DNA of 64,000 nucleotides. It comes from Azorinus chamasolen. Lineage: Eukaryota; Mollusca; Bivalvia; Cardiida; Solecurtidae. Below, in pieces: positions 55,383 through 64,000 of the stretch. The position numbers and the translations under genes were made by a program. The stretch covers positions 77,300,701 to 77,364,700 of the forward strand of contig OY755241.1 of assembly GCA_963576725.1 (NCBI GenBank). The letters run 5' to 3'. Each line of letters opens with the position of its first letter. Position 1 is the stretch's first letter. Below the pieces are notes generated by a model. It was not told where the DNA came from and made no database searches. It worked only from the letters and a program-made list of their open reading frames with translations.

Positions 55383-55763
55383 AAACAAGAGGGCCTGAAA
55401 GGCCCTGACATCGCTCACCAGACAATCAGAGGAGAAGATTTTCAAAGTTTTCACTATGTGTTTCTATAGAAAACTAGCCAGCCCTGGCGAGGGCCAATTT
55501 TGACTCAAGGGGCATAATTTATGTAACTTTTGTAGAGGACCTGAAGTGAAGAAAATTTAAGAAAATGTAAATGAAAACATATAACAATGCAAATCTAAAG
55601 AAGGGCATGTACAAAAGTATGTATACCCTTTCCCTGGGCAAATTGGTTGAATTTTAGAAAGAATAAATTTATCTATACATGTACTTATAAATAATATCCA
55701 AAATTTCAGATATTTTCATTACACCTTCATGAGTTATTATTATTCATATCTTAATTTATTTTC

Positions 55764-56186
55764 AACCCTTCCCCTGTTCTATGTTTATTCAAAATCTAAA
55801 TACCTACTGAATATTCATAGACAAAATAGTTATAATGAAATATGAAAAGTGGGACAGTGTAGCCATTTTAGAAAGTAAAGAAACATCTTTCAAATTCCAT
55901 TAACAAACAGAGCAAACCCTGGTCAGACAGCTGCTTTAGGAGCTGTCTGATCTGGGTCTTTTCTGTTTGCAAATGTTTGAAAAAAGTGTTAACATGAAGG
56001 AAAGGGTTAGCAAACATATTATAAGTATATTGTACACAAAATGAAAATAATGTAATGCACTTTGCACTATATTATATCATAAGCAAACAGCAGACTGATC
56101 AGATGGCTACTACACGAGCCATCTGATCTGGGTCTGCTCTGTTTGCAAAGGTGTAAAAAGGCATATTTATGGAGTAAAGGGTTAAT
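55764..56186. mobile_element. Two TTAA-type MITE pieces with hairpins
   Basis: AACCCTTCCCCTGTTCTATG to GAAGGAAAGGGTTA (55,764-56,008) has a hairpin at 55,902-55,973 (AGCTGCTTTAGGAGCT). A second hairpin, GCAAACAGCAGACTGATCAG to GGGTCTGCTCTGTTTGC (56,083-56,149), is followed by TATGGAGTAAAGGGTTAA. Confidence 0.6.
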
Positions 56187-56484
56187 TGTCTGATTAACTG
56201 TGCAAAAAAATTCATTGTTTGGGTAGATCTGCAATATTTCTGCAGAGTTACTACCAACAAGGGAGACAATCCAGTTGTTATAAAACAAAGTTTTCACATA
56301 TGTTTCTATTGAAAACTTAACACCCCAGGGGCGTTGCCAATTTTGACCCAAGGGACACAATTTATATAACTTTTGTAGAGGACCTGAACATGATGCTGAA
56401 AGAATTTAGTGAAAGAATGGATAGAGCATAGACCACTGGAACTTGTATTAATTCTTTGGATGCTAGAGGCAGATTCTCCCACCA

Positions 56485-56700
56485 CTAATGACCTATGCAA
56501 ACAGTTTGGATCCAGATCAGGGCCCCTGATCTGATATCTAAATTGTTTGTAAATGAGACTGAACTTCTGAAAAACTAATTAGAAAGAAAGTGTGTAGTGG
56601 GATTCTCCCACCACTAATGACCTCTGCAAACAGTTTGGATCCAGATCAGGGCCAATATAATGTGGGGCCTGATCTGATATCCAAACTGTTTGTCAATGAG
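56485..56700. repeat. Duplicated GTTTGGATCC hairpins
   Basis: GCAAACAGTTTGGATCCAGA TCAGGG occurs at 56,497 and 56,628, each followed by an inverted TCTGATATC..AAACTGTTTG. The flank TTCTCCCACCACTAATGACC is also duplicated, a local tandem copy of about 130 bp. The inverted counterparts are at 40,090-40,310. Confidence 0.65.
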
Positions 56701-57255
56701 ACTGAACTTCTGAAAAACTTAGAAAGAAATTGTGTAGTCGGATAACATGAATATGCTGCAGACAACCATTTAGCAGATGACAAAATTACCCAGCATGCAA
56801 AGAGTTAAGCTGAAATTCACAACAGATATGCTCTATTTTGATATCTGGTAGCTTAATGCAGGGCATAGGTATGAAAAAAAGCTTTAAGAGTGTTCTGCAT
56901 ATTAAGAACTATCCATAGTTTTCTCAATCTTAAACGAGAGAGTGTTATTTGTCTAAACACAATTTCTACTCTACTGATCAGGCTAAAGATGATTATATAA
57001 GAACTCACTCTGACTGGTCTGAGCTCTGCAGGCTGATATATTAAGGAGAAACCTTTAGACTGTCGTTTCTGCCGTGAAGAAGACTGTACACACAGGGCAG
57101 GGCCAATTTTAACCCAAGAACTATGATACTTATAAAACCCATAAAGTTATGCTTAGTAAATCTATACACCAAATATCTAAGTTCTGGGACATGTAGTTTC
57201 TAACAAGAATACTTTTAAAGTTTTTCCTATGCATAACTAGTGATCCTATGGGCTG

Positions 57256-57740
57256 TGTAACATGGTCATTTATGAAACAAGAGGACCATGATGGCCCTAG
57301 ACCTCTGACATGAATACAGATTTATATCTCAGAAAAATCAGAGAAGACACAGATGTTCAATTTTGTGTCAATTTTGGCCCAGTTGTTTCGGAGAATAAGA
57401 TGATTGAAGAAACTGTTGACGACGCACCTGCACACACACACACGTATATAAAACAGTTGATGACGGACACGGGGTGATCACAATAACTTACCTATGCAGC
57501 TCGTGCCAGGTGATCATATATATATTGTATATTTCAGTCATCTTTCCTTCATAACCCGTTTTCTGTTATTTAGACAGACGTGTGCTTATGCATGCTGAAC
57601 AGGCTTAATTTTGCATTTCTTTGAAAATAGGTAAAGCGGTGAAAGGGTGTTGAGGTACTTAAGACAGTCTCTTTCAACACTGAGTAACTGTTTTCTGCTG
57701 AAAATGTTGTCTGCTAAAATTCTGATATTGGTTCTTTTAA
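57256..57740. repeat. Short hairpin-ended element piece
   Basis: AACAAGAGGACCATGATGGC CCTAGACCTC at 57,277 is a 3' end of the CTCTTGTT type (minus strand), with hairpin GGGCCATCATGGTCC. ACACACACAC and ACGGACACGGGG follow. The far end near 57,520 (CCAGGTGATCAT) is unclear. Confidence 0.45.
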
Positions 57741-58975
57741 AACAAGAGAATCAGCAGAACCGATGGATGCTCCCCAACTGCAGACAAATTTAAAGTATGA
57801 AGAATAACAAATGGCAATAACTCATAAATTATGCAAAATAGTAATGATTATTGTGCACTGCACTTCTTATCAAGATGAATCTACCCATCAAGTTGATACC
57901 TATTATAGTTGTTGACGAGCATAAACATAACGGAAACATGTATCAAATTCTAAGTATGAAAAATAACGAAGGGCAATAACTCCCAAATTATGCAAAAGAA
58001 AGTGACGGTTCTTGTGCACTGCACTTCTTATCGATATCAATCTCCCTATGAAGTTTCACGTTGATGTCTATTACAGTTTTTGTGGTATGCTCCTGACAAA
58101 GTTCGGACAAACCAGCAACTATAATATGCTCCCCAAATACCGTTGTTGGCGAGCATAAACATAACAGAAACATGGATCTTAGTGCAAGAGTTTAGATCCT
58201 TATCTGTACATTATGCCCGATCTGGATCAAAACGATTGGCAAGGATCATCAAATCTCACCAATACAAGCCTACTGGGTTGAAACAGTTATTTTGTTGAAA
58301 GAAAAACATGATCATAGGGACAGAAAAAACCACGAAAATACAGACGTTCTTGAAAAAAACCATGATCTTTATTTCACATTTTGCAACTTCTACAAGGAAC
58401 ATACAAATGAATTTTAAGAGATTTGTCTAACTTATATCAAATGGCAGTTTGATATAAGTAGCTATCTTTTATTATACATAACATTACTTAATTTCATCAT
58501 TAAATAATATTTAATGATGAAATTAAGTAATTATATAAAGACGTTCTTTAGCATATATGCACCATTATGCACTCAATGACAACTTGACTTATCACAACAT
58601 GATACCCTGGTCATGTCTTGTCAAGAGGCAAATATGTCAGGACAAAGTTGATATGAATATTGAAACACCTTGGTTGCTCCACAAAAATGCTATGCTCCGG
58701 ATTCGTTTTTTTATCAAGGTCAATGGCCAAAGTCTAAATGCCTAATCCTGGATGATATTTTATAGGACATATGCTTCGGACAAGTTTATTTTTCAATGAA
58801 GTCAATGTCAAGGTCAAAGATATCTGAAAATGGCACTGGACACTCAACAAGCCAAAGGTTCGGGTAGTTGGTTTTAGAGATGAAGGTTTTTGTAATTGTT
58901 GAACGACAGACAGACGGACGGACAGACACAGGGGTATAGCTCACCTTGAGCACTGTGCTCAAAAGGGCTAATAAA
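57741..58975 (-). mobile_element. Hairpin-ended element piece, two core units
   Basis: AAAACAAGAGAATCAGCAGA at 57,737 is a 3' end (minus strand CTCTTGTTTT). GTTGTTGACGAGCATAAACA TAACGG and GTTGTTGGCGAGCATAAACA TAACAG (57,909 and 58,141) mark two units of about 230 bp. Near 58,905-58,970, CAGACAGACGGACGGACAG and a TAGCTCACC hairpin are a reversed 5' end. Confidence 0.45.
58483..58531. repeat. 49-nt perfect palindrome
   Basis: ATTACTTAATTTCATCATTA AATA, one A, then the exact reverse complement (24+1+24). A second, shorter hairpin, ACTTATATCAAATGG..TTGATATAAGT, lies 25 bp upstream. Confidence 0.9.
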
Positions 58976-60620
58976 AACAAGCAAAACTTGCGGAAACAGC
59001 ATAAAAGCCAGATTTTTTTGTGTTGACCTTGACCAATTTCATCTATCCTTGTATCAACTGAAATGCCTTCACCCAAGCTATCTGCATACCAAATATAAAC
59101 TGTCTAGCCCATGTAGTTCAGAAGTTATAACAACATTTTAATGACAGCTAATGTTTCAAAATAATGACCTTGACCTGATTTCAGGTATCCTTATGGTCCA
59201 TACCAAAGCTATCATAATCTGAATACCAAAGGTGAATTGCCTAGCACTCGTTGATCAGAAGTTATAGCAAAATGTCAGTTTGTTAAAAAACAGTCGAGTT
59301 TTCAAAATAGTGACCTTGACCCAATTTCATGTATCCTTGTATCAACAGAAAGGCCTTCAGCAAATTTATCTCCATACCATATATGAATTGTCTAGCATAT
59401 GAGGTTCAGCAGTTAAGAAAAATTGAAGTTTTTCAATGATGGCCAACTTGTCAAAATAGTGACCTTGATCTTGACCTAATTTCAAATATCTTTATTGAAA
59501 GGCCTGTACCAAAGCCATTTGTATACCAAAGATGAATTGCCAAGCATTTGTAGCTCAGAAGTTAATGCAATGTTAAAGTTTGTTAAAAACGGCAATTTTG
59601 TTTAAATAGTGACCTTGACCTGATTTCAAGTGTCCTTGTACCAAGTGATAGGTCTTCACCCAAGCTATCTGCATACCAAATATGAATGGTCTAGCTTAAG
59701 AAATAAAGAAGCTATAAGCAAGGTTAAAGTATTGTTAATGACAGCAAAATTTGGAAATTGTGACCTTGACCTGATTTCATGTATCCTGTAATTAAATGAA
59801 AGGCCTTCACTAATCGCTATCTGTATACCAAATATGAATTGCCTAGCATTTGTAGTTCAGTAGTTATATAATGTTAAAGTTTGTTAAAAACGGCAAACTT
59901 TTGGAAGTAATGACCTTGATCTGATTTCATGTATCATTGTATCAAATGAAAGGCCTTCACCCAAGCTATATGCATACCAAATATGTATGGTCTATCTTAA
60001 GTAATTCAGAAGTAATGAGCAATGTTAAAGTTTGGTTGATGGCAAAGTTTTGGAAATAGTGACCTTGACCTGATTTCCTGTATCCTTTTATCAAGTGAAA
60101 GGCCTTCACCAAAGCTCTATGTATACCAAAGATGAATTACCTATCATGTGTAGTTCAGTAGTTATAGCAATGTTAAAGTTTGTTATAAATGGAAATAGTG
60201 ACCTTGACCTGATTACATGTTTCCTTACATTAAGTGAAAGGCCTTCACCCAAGCTATCTGCACACCAAATATGAATGGTCTAGCTTAATTTAGAAGTTAT
60301 AAGCAATGTAAACGTTTTGTTAACGACAGCAAATTTTGGAAATAGTGACCTTGACCTGATTTCATGTATCCTTGTATCAAGTGAAAGGCCTTCATCCAAG
60401 CTATCTGTATACCAAAGATGAATTGCCTAGCATTTGTAGTTCAGAAGTTATAGCGATGTTAAAGTTTGTTAAAAACGGCAAAGTTTTCCAAAGAGTGACC
60501 TTGACCTGATTTCACGTATCCTTGTATCAAGTGAAAGGCCTTCACCCAAGCTATCTGCATACCAAATATGAATGGTCTAATGTCTAAGCAATGTTAAAGT
60601 TTTGTTAACAACAACAACAC
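58976..60620 (-). repeat. About 11-unit, 147-bp array with TGACCTTGACCT
   Basis: Units contain TGACCTTGACCTGATTTCAT, GTATCCTTGTATCAAGTG, AAAGGCCTTCACC, AAGCTATCTGCATACCAAAT, ATGAATGGTCTAGC and AGTTCAGAAGTTATAGCAAT. TGACCTTGAC starts were read at 59,164, 59,311, 59,610, 59,761, 60,060, 60,199, 60,346 and 60,496, with diverged ones between. The left end AAAACAAGCAAAACTTGC (58,973) is a 3' hairpin end like those of the other elements. Likely the core of another hairpin-ended element. Confidence 0.75.
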
Positions 60621-62026
60621 GCCGCCTGCTCGGTTTTCGCCAAACTATAAGCCCCAATTTTTCTCTCGAAAAATCTGGCTAAAAAAGTCAAATCAAGGGC
60701 AAGTATCCTGTCATTCTATGGATAACTCACTTGAAAATTATAACAGGCACATCTACAATTCTGCACTTGTCATCAATGGTATGTATCTGATTATGAAGTT
60801 TGAAGTCCATAGCTTTTATATTTAGGAACATGCTCTGGACAAGACATGGACACACACCCGTAAGTTCATACGGACGGTCAAGGCGACTCCAGTATACCCC
60901 GATAAACCATGTTTGTAGAGGTATAATAAAACATTTTTGCATATGTTTACTGTAGCATATAATTTCTACAGGTGCCTGCTTAATGCAGAATAAAGGTAAA
61001 GCAGATTAAGAATTGCAGGTTAACACAAGTTTGACTGATGAATATTTCACATGATGAACAAGGTTGTAATTCTCTCCTCCTTTCCACTCTAAAGCACAAC
61101 TAATCCATAATACTAGCTCTACAACATACAAACACTTGTTCAAACATACATGGTCATATATTTGTCCTAAATACCCTGAAAAGGTGAAAGAGAAACCTTC
61201 AATCTTAAGTAACCATGAGACAAGTGACAGCTTAATGCAAGATTCAACTCCTTATATCATATCTTTTTGTAGTTTTTAAGACAGGTTATCCCTTAACGTA
61301 GATTGAAAGTAAAGCAGAATGCTTCTTCATGAGTAATCTGCTTTAATTACAGCTTCCTTTAAGCTTCTAACTGGAAAGTACTTAAAATGACATCCACCAT
61401 TCATTTCAAGAAATTCCAAACTTAAAGACTACTTTGCTTAGCATAAGAATAATTCGGGTGATTAAAAGTGTATTTATGAAGTTAGGGTTAAATAATACAG
61501 ACAGTTATTATAGACACTTTCTGTATTAATCAACTACATATTTTAAATACTCTACATTTGGTCATCTATTGTGCAGTGACTAAGGGTGACTCTATTATAC
61601 ATATTCTGTATACATGTATATTTATAACTCATTGTGAATGATACAAATATAAACCATTGTTACGAGACCATTCAAATTAACAGCTTACCCTTCTGCTGAG
61701 AGCAAAAATTCCGGACTATTCATCTGATATCTGTACTGATTTTCTACTGCTTAAAACCCTTCTCCCGAGTTTTGTATATATCATTTTTATTAAGCTATGC
61801 AAAACCAGATCAGACAGCTCCTGATGGAGCTGTCTGATCAGGGTTTGCACTATTTTCTAAAAGGATTTTGTCCAACATAACAGATAAGTCTGCATTTTTT
61901 CTTAACCAATACTCATAGCAGATAGTCATTAAATTCTGCAACCCATCACTAGTCATGAATATGCATCATAAATATTTTCTATACCCTAACAGATGGTAGA
62001 TTAAAACAGGTTGAAAACTAGAATAC
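60621..62026. other. Unassigned DNA with MITE remnants
   Basis: A TA-type MITE remnant lies at about 60,975-61,038 (ACAGGTGCCTGCTTAATGCA to AAGTTTGACTG). AAAGTAAAGCAGAATGCTTC and mirror at 61,305-61,345 is a TTAA-type interior. A clean hairpin at 61,803-61,855 is AAACCAGATCAGACAGCTCC TGATGGAGCTGTCTGATC. No gene is seen. Confidence 0.45.
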
Positions 62027-63976
62027 AACAAGAGTACCGCATACGGTACATAATACGCCCACTTGCAAACTTTCTCTGATTCAACATGCCTTATAAGTGT
62101 TGACATTTTCTAATCTGTGCTTCAGATCTTGATTTCCATATTAAGGTAATACTATTTTTTTAAAAAATGAAGTGAATATCTTATTAAATAAAAAAGTTAC
62201 AGCTAAACCTCATTTTTGCAGATTTTTGTAAAGTGCAACGGCCATAACTCTGTAAAGACAAACTGAATGAACCTCAAAATAAACTCAGCTTCAAATTTTG
62301 TTGCTTAAAACATTTGTGTTAAGTTTCATTTATATCATTTTAATAGTTTTCCCAGAAAACAACAGACAAACTAAAAGTTTACCGACTAACAAAGCAACGA
62401 ACACACGAAGTTCAAGGACCATAACTTTAGAATAAAATGACATATCAAAACCCCCGCAATATATGTGAAAATTCACATTAAGGTTTAACCATATAAAAAA
62501 ATTGAAGTAAATCATTTCAAATGAAAAAGTTATGGCCATCCTCATATTTGCATAGATTTGCATTATTTTTTTAAGTGCAAGGGCCATAACTCCGAAACGA
62601 CAAATCCAATGATCCTCAGAATCGACTTAGCTTCAGGTCTTGATGCATTAAACATGTGTATGAAGTTTAATTAATATCTGTCAAACAGTTTTGCCAGAAA
62701 ACAGCGGACAAACTATTTGCATTTTTTTAAAGTAAAAGGGCAATAACTCCAAAATGAAAAATCAAATAAACCTCAAAATTGACTCAGCATCAGATCTTGA
62801 TGCATTAAATTTTTTGTGAAGTTTCATTAATATCTCTCAAATAGTTTTCCCAGAAAACAGCAGACAAACTATTTGCATTATTTTTTAAGGACAAGGGCCA
62901 TAACTCTGAAACGAAAAATCAAATGATCCTCGGAATCAATTCAGTTTCAGATCTTGATGCATTAAACATTTGTGTGAAGTTTCATTAATATCTCTCTAAG
63001 TAGTTTTCCCAGAAAACAGCGGACAAACTATTTGCATATTTTTTAAGGACAAGGGCCATAACTCTGAAATGAAAAATCAAATGAACCTCAGAATCAACTC
63101 AGCTTCAGATCTTGATGCATTTAACATTTGTGTGAAGTTTCATTAATATCTTTCAAATAGTTTTCCCAGAAAACAGCGGACAAACTATTTGCATGTATTT
63201 GCATTATTTTTTAAGTAAAAGGGCCATAACTCCGAAATGACAAATCAAATGGACCGCAGAATCGACTCAGCTTCAGATCTTGATGCATTTAACATTTGTT
63301 GAAGTTTCATTAATATCTCTCAAATAGTTTTCCCAGAAAACAGCGGACAAACTATTTGCATATTTTTTAAGGACAAGGGCCATAACTCTGAAATGAAAAA
63401 TCAAATGAACCTCAGAATCAACTCAGCTTCAGATCTTGATGCATTAAACATTTTTGTGAAGTTTCATTAATACCTGTCAAATAGTTTTCCCAGAAAACAG
63501 CGGACAAACTATTTGCATGTATTTGCATTATTTTTTAAGTAAAAGGGCCATAACTCCGAAACGAAAAATCAAATGAACCTCAGAATTGACTCAGCTTCAG
63601 ATCTTAATGCATTAAACATTTGTGTGAAGTTTCATTAATATCTCTCAAATAGTTTTCCCAGAAAACTGCGGACAAACTATTTGCATATTTTTTAAGGACA
63701 AGGGCCATAACTCTGAAATGAAAAATCAAATGAACCTCAGAATCGACTCAGCTTCAGATCTTGATGCATTTAACATTTGTGTGAAGTTTCATTAATATCT
63801 GTCAAATAGTTTTCCCAGAAAACAGTGGACAAACAAAATGTTGACGGACGAACGAACGAACGAACGAACGAACGAACGTACGAACGAACGAACGAACGAA
63901 CGAACGAACGAACGGACGGACGGACAGGGCCACGACAATATACGACCACCTTTATTAGGTGGGCGTATAAAAACTG
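62027..63976 (-). mobile_element. Hairpin-ended element III (TACGCCCACC family)
   Basis: Minus strand starts TTTTTATACGCCCACCTAAT AAAGGTGGTCGTATA then GTCCGTCCGTCCGTTCG. It ends GTGGGCGTATTATGTACCGT ATGCGGTACTCTTGTTG. The inverted pair is ATACGCCCAC/GTGGGCGTAT, the 3' hairpin GTACCGTATGCGGTAC, then CTCTTGTT. The core holds about ten units of 155-165 bp (AGGGCCATAACTCTGAAATG, TCAGCTTCAGATCTTGATGC, GTTTTCCCAGAAAACAGCGG). Both ends appear intact. Confidence 0.75.
63844..63926. repeat. (GAAC)n tetranucleotide array
   Basis: About 18 GAAC units with one GTAC variant, ending GACGGACGGACGGACAGG. It is the microsatellite part of element III. Its minus-strand frame (FVRSFVRS) is not a gene. Confidence 0.9.
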
Positions 63977-64000
63977 ATGTCTCCCCCAGCTTGTGGACAA

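Larger units (their letters stand above)
55383..57255 (-). mobile_element. Hairpin-ended element HA4, inverted copy
   Basis: Minus strand ends GGTGAGCGATGTCAGGGCCT TTCAGGCCCTCTTGTTT (3' end at 55,383). The part 56,250-57,255 is an inverted, closely similar copy of 39,543-40,520 in HA1. The 5' part is missing. TTAA-type MITE material lies within it at 55,764-56,186. Confidence 0.65.

Noticed and set aside
40277..56500. 64-residue open frame present at both 40,277 (+) and 56,306 (-)
   Set aside because: Conserved only because the HA element is copied. No ATG start and no domain.
63770..64000. VRSFVRSF repeat protein
   Set aside because: Translation of the (GAAC)n microsatellite in element III.

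Overview
This window is eukaryotic, intron-bearing, AT-rich animal DNA. The best guess is a bivalve mollusc. That guess rests on the kind of content, not on a search: intronless GT11 fucosyltransferase genes, CR1/Jockey-like LINE debris, many fold-back MITEs, and mobile elements with hairpin ends and tandem-repeat cores. No prokaryotic gene organisation (operons, ribosome binding sites, CRISPR) is present. Only two protein-coding genes look intact.

Region 1 (1-14,770) is a tandem segmental duplication. Each copy holds, in order: a 53-bp minisatellite, a 28-bp repeat array, a 377-codon alpha-1,2-fucosyltransferase-like gene (3,081-4,214 and 8,566-9,699, + strand, 18 residue differences by my count), a roughly 1.3-1.4 kb 3' flank, shared MITEs and a 39/45-bp minisatellite. 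The second copy's last array has expanded to about 2.7 kb and has higher-order structure. Each copy also carries one private 205-bp MITE insertion with a TA target duplication, and the other copy keeps the empty site.

Region 2 (15-31 kb) is a graveyard of retroelements, all with reverse transcriptase on the minus strand. It holds a LINE at 16.7-19.3 kb split by a deleted Harbinger-like DNA transposon, a second LINE spread over 23.0-27.7 kb and interleaved with a RYLDD-type reverse transcriptase, and a CR1-like LINE at 29.1-30.8 kb with one in-frame stop. A hairpin-ended element (23.4-24.96 kb) whose units carry nuclear-receptor-type motifs sits inside the second LINE.

Region 3 (31.8-34.8 kb, + strand) holds three splice-bounded segments resembling a DUF4806-type protein gene. 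A stop, an apparent indel and a missing middle segment suggest a decayed or incomplete copy. TTAA-flanked MITEs crowd the introns.

Region 4 (35-64 kb) is almost wholly repeats. At least four families share one terminal plan: a short subterminal inverted repeat, a hairpin near one end, and CTCTTGTT or CTCTAGTT at that end. Their cores are tandem repeats of about 150-165 bp. This resembles Helentron-associated non-autonomous elements, but that class is my inference. The rest is TTAA-type MITEs, a 654-bp palindromic element, SINE-like pieces and more LINE remnants. Coordinates of repeats are read by eye and may be off by several bases.
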